64,000 nucleotides of DNA, from positions 434,001 to 498,000 of the forward strand of contig NZ_CP014750.1 of the NCBI RefSeq assembly GCF_001592435.1. Direction: 5' to 3'. The position numbers and the translations under genes are program-made. Within the stretch, counting starts at the first letter, position 1, and the number at the start of each line of letters is the position of its first letter. Positions 8,091 through 16,752 of the stretch are shown piece after piece. The notes below the pieces were generated by a model. It ran no database searches and had not been told where the DNA came from. It worked only from the letters and a program-made list of their open reading frames with translations. The DNA comes from Thermococcus peptonophilus. GTDB lineage: Archaea; Methanobacteriota_B; Thermococci; Thermococcales; Thermococcaceae.

Positions 8091-8993
8091 TCACACCATG
8101 AAGCTTATGTGCGCCGTTCTGACGTATCTTTCGACTTGGATACCCCGGTTTGTGAACGTTATCTCGATCTCCAGCGGCCTGTGGGGGTTTCCCCTTCTAA
8201 CCACCCTGATGCCAACGGAATCGCCTAGTCTGTCCTTGTTGAGCCTGTTCACATAGGAGTAGAGCAGTCTGAGGAAGTTGCGGTAGTCCTGCATCTCCTC
8301 GAAGAACTCCCTCTGCTCGGGGTTTAGGTTTGGATATAGGTATTTGTGGAAGAACCAGTCAAAAGTACTGTACGTGCTCGTTGCATACGTGAAGAGAACC
8401 TTGTAAAACTCGATGTTCTTGTTCCCAAAGGCCGAGTCCATGTACTCAACGGCCTTTCCGAGGTAGCTTGCCGCCTCGCTGAGCTTCATTCTGATGAGTC
8501 TAAGCTCAATGTCGTTGCCCCTCAGGGTTAGGAGGATGTATCTTCCGCCGCCGTAATCCAGATAAACGGAGTTGTAAAACAGAACGAGCTTTCTCGGTCT
8601 GACGCTCATATATTGGGCTATTCTCCTGAGGGCATCACCAATTCTGTTCAGGGTTCTCGGGTCGCCAATAAGTACGGCATCCACACCCAGAAGGCTTTCG
8701 TGGACGGCTATATCGTTGTCCAGCCAGAACTCCACCTCTCTTCTCCACCCTGGCATGTTGTAGCGGTTGAGGATCTTCAGCTCAAGCAGGGAAACCGGAA
8801 CTTCCTTGACTATCCGTCCAAAGCGCTTTTTGAACACGACAACGGGATGGTAGCCACTCGAAGGGTTTAAATACGAAACGGGAAGCTCCATTACCTGTCT
8901 GAGCGCGAGTATAGCGTCACGCATTTTCGGTATGTCGTCTTTCGTGAACCTTCCGCCAAGATCCTCAAGGAGAACTTCAAAGCGTGACTTCAT
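8091..8993 (-). CDS. Conserved hypothetical protein, 300 residues
   Basis: I do not recognise a family. The protein is soluble and of mixed charge, without signal peptide or membrane helix. Its most regular parts are an N-terminal helical segment, a central hydrophobic segment (RKLVLFYNSVYLDYGGGRYILL) and an aromatic-rich stretch around residues 200-235. ATG 8993 follows GGGGAGATGTC. The longer reading frame from 9008 lacks a ribosome-binding site. It lies 45 bases downstream of the FKBP gene, separated by an A/T-rich stretch that could hold a promoter, and just upstream of the CPBP gene. Confidence 0.75.
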   Translation of the reverse strand: MKSRFEVLLEDLGGRFTKDDIPKMRDAILALRQVMELPVSYLNPSSGYHPVVVFKKRFGRIVKEVPVSLLELKILNRYNMPGWRREVEFWLDNDIAVHESLLGVDAVLIGDPRTLNRIGDALRRIAQYMSVRPRKLVLFYNSVYLDYGGGRYILLTLRGNDIELRLIRMKLSEAASYLGKAVEYMDSAFGNKNIEFYKVLFTYATSTYSTFDWFFHKYLYPNLNPEQREFFEEMQDYRNFLRLLYSYVNRLNKDRLGDSVGIRVVRRGNPHRPLEIEITFTNRGIQVERYVRTAHISFMV

Positions 8994-9038
8994 GACATCT
9001 CCCCACAATATAATAAAAAGAACGGAAGGTTAAAAATC

Positions 9039-10091
9039 TCACTCGGAGTCCTCTGGGTTTTCAGCCTCGGCTTCGCTCTTCTCTTCGGCTGCCTTGGCCT
9101 TCTTCTTGGTTGTGCTCTTCTTCCTCGTGGTTCTCCTCGTCTTCCTGCCCTTGGTGCTCTTCTTGGGCTTTTCTTCCTCAACCTCTTCAGCCTTTTCTGA
9201 GGTCTCTTCGCTTTCCTCCTCCATTTCTTCCCCGGCCTCTTCAGTCTCTACGCTCTCCTCGGTCTTTTCCTCGGTGGCCTCTTCGGCGGCTTCCTGTTCG
9301 GGTGCCTCTTCTCTCTCTTCAGCAGCTTCGGTTGCCTCACCGGCTTCTCTCTCAGCAGCCTCGCCTTCCTCGGTCTCCGGTGGCTTGAGGAGCTCGTCAA
9401 CGCTAGGCCTGAACTTGACTTCCTCGTAACCAAGGAACTTGAGGTCGCCCTCGAGAAGGAGCTCGCCGAGAACGAGGGTGCCCTTGTCAACATCGTCCTT
9501 AACAGAGGTGAAGTCAACGACAACGTCCTTCTCGCCGACCTCTATGACGACCTTATTCGGATCAATCCTGGGCAGGCGAAGCTCGATGAGGGCCTTGACC
9601 TTCTCAATCGGGTCCTCAATCTTCTCGACGATCTCGACCTCGTAAACGAGGTGTTTGCCCGCGTAGGGATGGTTGAAGTCAACCCTGACGCGGCCACCAC
9701 TCACCGTCAGAACCCTGCCCCTGAGCTTCCTGCCGCCCTCGGTCTCTATCTCGACGGGCATTCCCGGGAAGGGTATGATGCCCTGCCTCCTGAACTGACC
9801 GAGGGTGAAGGTCTTGATGAGTTTGGGATCGCGCTTTCCGAAGCCCTTCTCGGGCGGAACCTCGATTTCATACTTCTTCCCGACCTCAAGGCCCTCAAGC
9901 TGCTCGTCAAGGCCCTGGATCACGTGACCAGCACCGACGGCTATTGGGACGGGCCCATAAACGCCGTTCTCCTTGTAGATTCCAGCTTCCTTTGCGATCT
10001 CCTCTTCGGTTGTATCAAATATTTCACCGGTCTCCTTTATCCTTCCGGTGTACTTGAGCCTGATAACGTCACCCTTCTGAACCTTGGTCAT
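9039..10091 (-). CDS. Long FKBP-type peptidyl-prolyl isomerase with acidic and lysine-rich tail
   Basis: Prolyl isomerase/chaperone of 350 residues. Residues 1 to about 155 are an archaeal FKBP domain with the insert-in-flap type (KGDVIRLKYTGRI, GAGHVIQGLDEQLEG, VDFNHPYAGKHLVYEVE). Residues 156 to about 240 match the C-terminal domain of long archaeal FKBPs. The last 110 residues are unusual: an acidic Glu/Ala/Thr run followed by a basic block (KKSTKGRKTRRTTRKKSTTK) and a short acidic end. ATG 10091 follows GGAGGTCACG. The 40-residue upstream extension of the longer frame is not protein-like. Divergent from cysS. Confidence 0.9.
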   Translation of the reverse strand: MTKVQKGDVIRLKYTGRIKETGEIFDTTEEEIAKEAGIYKENGVYGPVPIAVGAGHVIQGLDEQLEGLEVGKKYEIEVPPEKGFGKRDPKLIKTFTLGQFRRQGIIPFPGMPVEIETEGGRKLRGRVLTVSGGRVRVDFNHPYAGKHLVYEVEIVEKIEDPIEKVKALIELRLPRIDPNKVVIEVGEKDVVVDFTSVKDDVDKGTLVLGELLLEGDLKFLGYEEVKFRPSVDELLKPPETEEGEAAEREAGEATEAAEEREEAPEQEAAEEATEEKTEESVETEEAGEEMEEESEETSEKAEEVEEEKPKKSTKGRKTRRTTRKKSTTKKKAKAAEEKSEAEAENPEDSE

Positions 10092-10200
10092 TTTCGTGAC
10101 CTCCTCTCTTTTTCCAGACCCAGTTGGGTGGTCGGTTTTTAAGCTTTCCCGCAACGATAAGCTAATAAAAAGCCACTCCCAAAAGCGTCCGGTGGTGGGA
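10092..10200. promoter_or_regulatory. Divergent FKBP / cysS promoter region
   Basis: 109 bases between two divergent starts. A TATA-like box for cysS (agctaataaaaagcc, 10160-10174) lies about 30-40 bases before its start. On the other strand gcttaaaaaccg around 10134-10145 is a candidate FKBP TATA box. No further structure was recognised. Confidence 0.45.
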
Positions 10201-11631
10201 ATGGGGATCAAAATCTACAACACCCTGACGAGGCAGAAAGAGGAGTTCAAGCCTTTGAGAGACGGCGAGGTCAGGATGTACGTCTGCGGGCCAACCGTTT
10301 ACGATTACACCCACATCGGCCACGCGAGGACTTACATAGCCTTCGACGTGATAAGGCGCTACCTCGAGCACAAGGGCTACACGGTTCTGATGGTCATGAA
10401 CTTCACCGACATAGACGATAAGATCATCAAGCGCGCGAATGAGACCGGCGAAGACCCGAAGGAGCTGGCGGAGAAGTTTCTGAGGTACTTCCTCGAGGAT
10501 ATGAAGGCTTTGAAGGTCAAGCCTGCCGACATCTACCCGCGCGTCACCGAGCACATCCAGGACATCATAGACTTCATAAGGAAGCTCCAGGAGAAGGGCT
10601 ACGCCTATGAGGGAAGTGATGGAGTTTACTTTGAGGTCAAGAAGTTCAAGGACTACGGAAAGCTCAGCAAGATAAAGCTGGAAGACCTCGTTAAGGGCGC
10701 GCGCGTTGAGCCCGGCGAGGGCAAGAAGAACCCGGAGGACTTTGCCCTCTGGAAGAAGGCCAAACCAGGGGAGCCAAAGTGGGAGAGCCCCTGGGGCGAG
10801 GGAAGGCCCGGCTGGCACATAGAGTGCTCAACGATGAGCACGAAGTACCTCGGCGAGAGCTTCGACATCCACGGCGGAGGAAGCGACCTAATCTTCCCGC
10901 ACCACGAGAACGAGATAGCCCAGACGGAAGCGTGCACCGGCCACGAGTGGGTTCGCTACTGGATGCACACGGGCTTCCTGATGGTGAACGGCGAGAAGAT
11001 GAGCAAGAGCCTCGGCAACTTCGTGACGATCAGGGAAGCACTCCAGCGCTACGACCCGGAGGTAATAAGGCTTTTCGTCCTGCAGAGGCACTACCGCTCG
11101 CCGCTCGATTACACTGAGGAGGGCCTTGAGCATGCCAAGAACAACCTTGAGCGCCTGTATAACACGCTTGAGAACATCCGCGTGGCGATGGAGAGGGCGG
11201 AGATAGCTTTTAAGTGGGGGGAGGAAGAGTTCGAGGCCTACGAGGCCATAAAGAACGGCAGGAAGAAGTTCTACGATGCAATGGACGACGACTTCAACAC
11301 GGCTGAGGCCCTCAAAGCGGTCTTCGAGGTCAGCAACGCCGTCAACCGCTACCTCACCCAGGTCGAGAAACCAAAGGAGAGCATCCTTCGGAAGGCCTGG
11401 GAGTTCTTTAAGATGGTGAGCGAGGTCTTCGGAATCTTCGAGGACTACTTCAGGGAGCAGAAGGCTGGCGAAGAAGAAGCCCTGGTAAAGCTCCTCATCG
11501 AAGTCCGCGCCCAGCTCAGAAAGGAGAGGAAGTTCGATCTCGCCGATAAGATTAGGGACGAGTTGAGAAGCCTCGGAATCCAGCTTGAGGACACGCCGCA
11601 GGGGACTGTTTGGAAGAGAATTAAAGTTTAA
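10201..11631 (+). CDS. cysS: Cysteinyl-tRNA synthetase
   Basis: Class I synthetase of 476 residues that charges tRNA-Cys. Visible motifs are YVCGPTVYDYTHIGHAR (zinc cysteine plus the HIGH signature), the downstream zinc ligands in HIECSTM and PHHENE, and KMSKS near residue 269. The C-terminal helical anticodon-binding region is complete. ATG 10201 follows GGTGGTGGGA. The frame is open further upstream, but the extension is not conserved-looking. The CRISPR array begins only 25 bases after the stop. Confidence 0.97.
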   Translation: MGIKIYNTLTRQKEEFKPLRDGEVRMYVCGPTVYDYTHIGHARTYIAFDVIRRYLEHKGYTVLMVMNFTDIDDKIIKRANETGEDPKELAEKFLRYFLEDMKALKVKPADIYPRVTEHIQDIIDFIRKLQEKGYAYEGSDGVYFEVKKFKDYGKLSKIKLEDLVKGARVEPGEGKKNPEDFALWKKAKPGEPKWESPWGEGRPGWHIECSTMSTKYLGESFDIHGGGSDLIFPHHENEIAQTEACTGHEWVRYWMHTGFLMVNGEKMSKSLGNFVTIREALQRYDPEVIRLFVLQRHYRSPLDYTEEGLEHAKNNLERLYNTLENIRVAMERAEIAFKWGEEEFEAYEAIKNGRKKFYDAMDDDFNTAEALKAVFEVSNAVNRYLTQVEKPKESILRKAWEFFKMVSEVFGIFEDYFREQKAGEEEALVKLLIEVRAQLRKERKFDLADKIRDELRSLGIQLEDTPQGTVWKRIKV

Positions 11632-11656
11632 GGTCTCTTTTTCTCAACTTTCTGAA

Positions 11657-12033
11657 TTCATTTTGGGTTAGAGTCTTATTGCAACCAACGACCTCGCCAG
11701 GCGCGGGGCCGTCTTCCGCGACTTTCAATTCTCCTAGAGTCTTATTGCAACTTGAAAGGCAATTGGGCGGCTATGGTCTTCCTTTCAGGGTACCTCTTTC
11801 AATTCTCCTAGAGTCTTATTGCAACCTCTCCGCATGGTGGTGGGCGAGGCAGCATGAGAGGATTTCAATTCTCCTAGAGTCTTATTGCAACTTGGACACA
11901 AGCACGAACGCCACGACCTGCTACGTGAAATTTCAATTCTCCTAGAGTCTTATTGCAACATAAATACTGAAAACAGCATATAAGGGGCTGGAGGTTGGTA
12001 TTAATTTCAATTCTCCTAGAGTCTTATTGCAAC
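11657..12033 (-). CRISPR. CRISPR array, 6 repeats and 5 spacers, leader on the right
   Basis: Five identical 29-base repeats lie at 11723-11751, 11797-11825, 11863-11891, 11931-11959 and 12005-12033. On the plus strand each begins TTTCAATTCTCC and ends CTTATTGCAAC. A sixth, degenerate copy at 11657-11685 keeps only the last 17 bases. Spacers are 37, 45, 37, 39 and 45 bases long from left to right. Read on the minus strand the repeat begins GTTGCAATAAGAC and ends AATTGAAA, as in Thermococcales arrays, so the leader is at the right and the degenerate repeat marks the distal end. The array is very short. Confidence 0.97.
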
Positions 12034-12552
12034 AGGGCGGTTTTTTCCTTCTTTTGCCTTACAAACTACTAAGAACGCTCGAATCTTATAAGCTTTTCCG
12101 CAAAGGGTACTTTGAAAAGCCCTCAGGAGCCCCCAATTCAAGGATTGTGGGCGGATTTTTCAACCAGAACCGATTTCTCTCCCTTCCGCTTAGTGCATGA
12201 ACAACAATGTTCAGAAGACTTCCCGAGCATTTTTAAGGCATTAAAAAGAAATTGACCAGTTTTCAGGTAGTTTTTGCCAGAAATACCATGTCAGCATTAG
12301 GGGGAAGTACGAAAAAAGTCCTAAAATGCCCCCATTCAGAATTCCGGAAAATTTCGTTACAAGAATGGGAAAATACATAACCTTTTGTTTGACAATAACC
12401 AAACGTTATTAAAGACTTCAAAAGGCCCATTGACAGATATTTTCCAAGTTACGTGCGCGTCAAACCTAATTTAGATCAACAGAATGATTTAAGCGTGATA
12501 CAAGCCAAAAACTATAAAACAATGTGAAATACATTAACTAAAAGGTGGTAGT
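12034..12552 (-). promoter_or_regulatory. CRISPR leader region
   Basis: 519 bases without a coding gene between the leader-proximal repeat and the cas2 start. On the minus strand a TATA-like element (cttataag, around 12085-12092) sits about 50-60 bases before the first repeat and could drive the array transcript. The region is A/T-rich with several homopolymer runs (for example tttttt near 12043), as is usual for leaders. A second promoter for cas2 on the plus strand probably lies near 12510-12530. I see no other feature here. Confidence 0.65.
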
Positions 12553-13502
<950 letters not shown>

Positions 13503-13730
13503 CTATACCCCTCAGAGAGCGTTAATAATACAAAAGATACATTTTTGAACTTTATAAGTTTTTCTCTGGCATGGAGTAGGGAATGTTAGAGACATCGTGT
13601 TAAACATTGAGATGAGTTGGGGGCTAGTTCCTGCTTTAGAATGTGCAGATTTGCTATAGATGCGACATTATCAAAAGGTTATGGAGTGTGGAGAAGGGCA
13701 CAATTCTATGAAATTCGCAATAGGGGAGTA

Positions 13731-13749
13731 TAAAAAGGGCAAAAGCCCT
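13731..13749 (-). terminator. Hairpin terminator after acdB
   Basis: On the minus strand AGGGC-TTTT-GCCCT is followed by TTTTT. It starts at the acdB stop codon. Confidence 0.6.
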
Positions 13750-14447
13750 CAGAGAAGCATCCTCGCGTCGACTGCAACGGCAGAGTCCTCGTATGCGAAG
13801 ATCGGGTTGATGTCGAGCTCCCTTATCTCGGGAAGCTCGAGGGCGAGCTCGCCGACCTTGACGATGATGTCGGCCAGGGCTTCAATGTCAACCGGCTTCT
13901 CGCCACGCGCTCCGGCTAAGATCGGGTAGGCCTTGATCTCCTTTATCATCTCAAGTGCCTCTTCCTTGCTTATCGGGGCAACGCGGAAGGAAACGTCCTT
14001 GAGTATCTCGACGAAGATGCCACCGAGACCGAACATGATGGCCGGACCGAACTGCGGGTCGCGGATCATACCGACGATGACCTCCTTACCAAGCGGGAGC
14101 ATCTTGTAGATTATGACGCCCCAGAGGTCGGCGTCCGGCTTGTAGTTCTTCGCATTCTCCATAATGGTTCTGAAGGCCTGCCTTGCCTCTTCGTCGTTCT
14201 TGATGTTGACCTTGACACCGCCGGCGTCGCTCTTGTGGATGATCTGCGGAGAAACGATCTTCATAACGACCGGGTAGCCGATTTCGCGAGCGAACTGAAC
14301 GGCCTCCTCCTCGTTGGTGGCGACCTTGAAGTCCGGAACCGGGACACCGTAGAGCCTGAGAATCTCCTTAGCCTCCGGCTCGACGAGCGGCCTGTTTTCG
14401 GCCTTGGCCTTCTCAATTATCTCTCTTGCCTTTGCGATCCTGTCCAT
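13749..14447 (-). CDS. acdB: Acetyl-CoA synthetase (ADP-forming) beta subunit
   Basis: ATP-grasp subunit of the archaeal ADP-forming acyl-CoA synthetase, which makes ATP from acyl-CoA at the end of peptide and sugar fermentation. The 232-residue protein shows ATP-grasp signatures: YPVVMKIVSPQIIHKSDAGGV (with the conserved His used in phosphoryl transfer), MFGLGGIFVEI and the terminal LDINPIFAYE. Length equals the separate beta subunits of Pyrococcus and Thermococcus. The alpha subunit gene is not in this window. ATG 14447 has GGTGAT 4 bases upstream. A GTG-like codon at 14456 belongs to the ribosome-binding site. Confidence 0.95.
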   Translation of the reverse strand: MDRIAKAREIIEKAKAENRPLVEPEAKEILRLYGVPVPDFKVATNEEEAVQFAREIGYPVVMKIVSPQIIHKSDAGGVKVNIKNDEEARQAFRTIMENAKNYKPDADLWGVIIYKMLPLGKEVIVGMIRDPQFGPAIMFGLGGIFVEILKDVSFRVAPISKEEALEMIKEIKAYPILAGARGEKPVDIEALADIIVKVGELALELPEIRELDINPIFAYEDSAVAVDARMLL

Positions 14448-14545
14448 ACCAATCACCTCATCAGCTTGACATTCCTCAATCAGAGCCGACGGTTAAAAGG
14501 GTTTCCATTTGCAAACCTTTGCTCCAACCTCATTTGAACCAATGG

Positions 14546-14560
14546 CGGGGGTATAAATAG
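14546..14560 (+). promoter_or_regulatory. TATA box for DUF4139 gene
   Basis: gcgggggtataaatag is a strong archaeal box, with purine-rich bases immediately before a TATAAATA core, ending about 32 bases before the ATG at 14592. Confidence 0.7.
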
Positions 14561-14591
14561 TTTGAAAAAGAGTTCTATTGAGGTGAAAATT

Positions 14592-15887
14592 ATGGAGAAA
14601 AAGTGGGTTCTTGCCGCTGGCGCCGTCGTGATTCTTCTGCTGGCAGTCTTCTCGTTTCAGAATGAGCAGGCGGTTGACGGGGGAACGGCGGTTGTCCTTT
14701 ACAACTCCATGAGTATGGGGGTAGTTGAGAAAACGCTAACCCTTGAACTAAATGAGGGCATAAACAACGTTCCCCTAAAGAAGCTAGAGGGCCTCAACGT
14801 TGGAGAAGTTACTATCATGCCTCCCGAGGGGGTTGAAGTTCTCGGAATATTCAGCAGGGATACAACCGAAGATGCCTACAGCGCCAACGTTGGAAGGGAC
14901 GTTGAGGTAAAGCTGGACACCGGAGAAACAATCGAGGGGAAGTTCTATGGCCTCAAAGACGGAAAGCTGGTGGTTGAGGGTGAGGACTACTACCTGATCG
15001 ACCCGGCAAAGGTCGTTTACTTTAAGGCCTCAAGCCTTGACGAGTCGAGCGTTTATGCCACTCTTCGGGCAGAGGAAACGGGCGAGTACAACGTCACCTT
15101 AATCTACCGCGTCGAGGGAATGAACTGGAAGAGCAGATACAAGCTGTACATGGGAGAAACAGCGAAACTCCAGGGATACGTCGTCATAACCAACCCCACT
15201 GCTGTTGAGCTTGAAAGCGCGGACGTCCTTCTCGTTGCGGGCGATGTTCAGCTTTACTATGCCCTGCCAGGGACGAGGGAAGTTTACTCCCTTTCCGAAA
15301 AGGCCTCTCAAGTCACTGTCAGCGAACCGCAGAAGCTCGGAGCGTTCTACGTCTACACGCTTGGAACGGCCAACATAAACCCGTCGAGCACGATGGTCTA
15401 TCCCTACGTATCAATGGAAGTCCCGTTCCAGAGGGAGTACCTTTACGAGAGCTGGCCCACCGACGGAGAGAGTCCGGTTTACGAGTCGATCTCGTTCAAA
15501 ACAGATAAAGTTCTTCCGGCGGGCATCGTGGAAGTCTACCGCGAAAGCGAGGGAAGGGCCCTGCTGATTGGCGAGAGAAGCATAGAGCACACGCCGAAGG
15601 GTGACGTTGTGAGAATAAGCATCGGCAGAGACTACGACCTCAAGGGCAGAACAACCGTGCTGGACGTTCAGCGGAGCGACCACAGGACGTATTACAAGAT
15701 AAAGATAGAGATCGAGAACTTTGGGAACGAGACTAAAACAGTCATAATCAGGCACCACAAGACCGGGAAGCTCCTGAGTTCAAGCGTTGAACCCATTAAC
15801 GAGACCGCCAGCTACGTGGAGTTCAACCTCCTTCTGAACTCGGGAGAAAAGAAGGAAGTAGTCTTTGAGTACGAGGCAGAGTATTAG
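14592..15887 (+). CDS. Membrane-anchored DUF4139-type protein
   Basis: 431 residues with an N-terminal membrane anchor (about residues 6-22, VLAAGAVVILLLAVFSF) and a beta-rich extracytoplasmic body. The block LIYRVEGMNWKSRYKLYM and the C-terminal YYKIKIEIENFGNETKTVIIRH match the DUF4139 type of surface protein, whose function is unknown. ATG 14592 is preferred over a TTG at 14562 because GAGGTGA lies just upstream. Single-gene unit with its own TATA box. Its end overlaps the convergent small gene by 4 bases. Confidence 0.75.
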   Translation: MEKKWVLAAGAVVILLLAVFSFQNEQAVDGGTAVVLYNSMSMGVVEKTLTLELNEGINNVPLKKLEGLNVGEVTIMPPEGVEVLGIFSRDTTEDAYSANVGRDVEVKLDTGETIEGKFYGLKDGKLVVEGEDYYLIDPAKVVYFKASSLDESSVYATLRAEETGEYNVTLIYRVEGMNWKSRYKLYMGETAKLQGYVVITNPTAVELESADVLLVAGDVQLYYALPGTREVYSLSEKASQVTVSEPQKLGAFYVYTLGTANINPSSTMVYPYVSMEVPFQREYLYESWPTDGESPVYESISFKTDKVLPAGIVEVYRESEGRALLIGERSIEHTPKGDVVRISIGRDYDLKGRTTVLDVQRSDHRTYYKIKIEIENFGNETKTVIIRHHKTGKLLSSSVEPINETASYVEFNLLLNSGEKKEVVFEYEAEY

Positions 15888-16120
15888 CTCTTCCTCAGTA
15901 TTATCTCAAAGCTCCGGTCTCCTTTCGTTATTTCCATTACGAGGCTCTTGTCGTAGTCTATGAACTTGGTGCTCACCACGGAATAGCCATTCTGCTTGAG
16001 AAAGTCAGCCATCTGGAGTCCAAGGTCTTCGAACATCTCCGCCGCCATTGTGGCGAGACTCGGTTCTTTTACCCCAAGTTCGTCGTGATAGCGCCGGGCG
16101 AGCTCAAAAACGTCCACCAT
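15884..16120 (-). CDS. Small conserved hypothetical protein, 78 residues
   Basis: Unrecognised family. The product starts MVDVFELARRYHDELGVKEPS and is mostly helical in its first half, followed by a short beta-rich C-terminus (SLVMEITKGDRSFEIILRKS). No signal peptide, cysteines or membrane segment. ATG 16120 follows GGTGGTGAGC, an ideal site. The longer frame from 16192 runs through promoter-like sequence. It diverges from the SWIM protein gene. Confidence 0.65.
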   Translation of the reverse strand: MVDVFELARRYHDELGVKEPSLATMAAEMFEDLGLQMADFLKQNGYSVVSTKFIDYDKSLVMEITKGDRSFEIILRKS

Positions 16121-16213
16121 GCTCACCACCAGAGATAATAAGTCATCAGAGCCTATAAACCTTCTCTCCGAAACCATTTTAAACGGCTCCAATAACCAGC
16201 CACAGTGGTAAAG

Positions 16214-16714
16214 ATGGGGAGCGTCCTGTGGGTTTTAAAGAGCGGGGAAAAGCTCCACGGCAAGGTGCTGGGCCTGTACCCGTACTACGTTGAGATCGAC
16301 CTTTCCACCGGTGAAAGTCTCTGCACCTGTTCCAAGGGGGGCAACTGTGAACATGTCGATGCCGTGAGGAGAGCGTACGAAAACGGTGCATACTTTTTGG
16401 GGGACTCCAAACTGGCAGATATTAACCCTGAGACCGTTGTCTGGGACTTCCTGATTGAAGTACCAGCCCTCGCCGTCGAAGTCTCAGTGAAGGAGCTGAT
16501 ATCCGCCCTGAAGCGCGATGAGAGCGGGAGCGAAACGGCGAGGCTTTTCTTCAGGACTCTGAAACTCATCGAGCTTTCCGGGCGGGAAGAGTACCTGCAC
16601 GTTTTGGAGGAGGCATTTGAGGAGTTCGCCCGGGTGTTCCCAGATTATCCACTGACTGAAAGGGTTGGAGAAGAACTTGAGGCCCTCAAAGGCAGAACCA
16701 GAAAAGCCTTATAA
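16214..16714 (+). CDS. SWIM zinc-finger protein upstream of reverse gyrase
   Basis: 166 residues. The N-terminal half holds a SWIM-type zinc site, [11 protein letters not shown] (CxC then CxH, about residues 38-48), in the context of a short beta-rich domain ([20 protein letters not shown]). The C-terminal half is helical and acidic. SWIM domains bind DNA or proteins in recombination and chromatin factors. ATG 16214 follows gtggtaaag. The reverse gyrase start is 38 bases after the stop, so a short promoter or cotranscription are both possible. The role is unknown and inferred only from the finger and the neighbour. Confidence 0.75.
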   Translation: MGSVLWVLKSGEKLHGKVLGLYPYYVEIDLSTGESLCTCSKGGNCEHVDAVRRAYENGAYFLGDSKLADINPETVVWDFLIEVPALAVEVSVKELISALKRDESGSETARLFFRTLKLIELSGREEYLHVLEEAFEEFARVFPDYPLTERVGEELEALKGRTRKAL

Positions 16715-16752
16715 ATTCTCCTTTTCCAGAGAAAGACTTAGAGGGTGGGGCC

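Noticed and set aside
9094-9429. Long serine-rich antisense frames opposite the FKBP tail
   Set aside because: They mirror the Glu/Lys-rich coding repeats, lack ribosome-binding sites and have no protein-like features.
11679-11945. 88-codon open frame across the CRISPR array
   Set aside because: It is a translation of repeats and spacers. The repeated ISILLESYCN peptide shows it is not a gene.
16121-16165. Second C/D box RNA on the minus strand (TGATGA near 16160)
   Set aside because: No D box at the right distance and no C'/D' pair.
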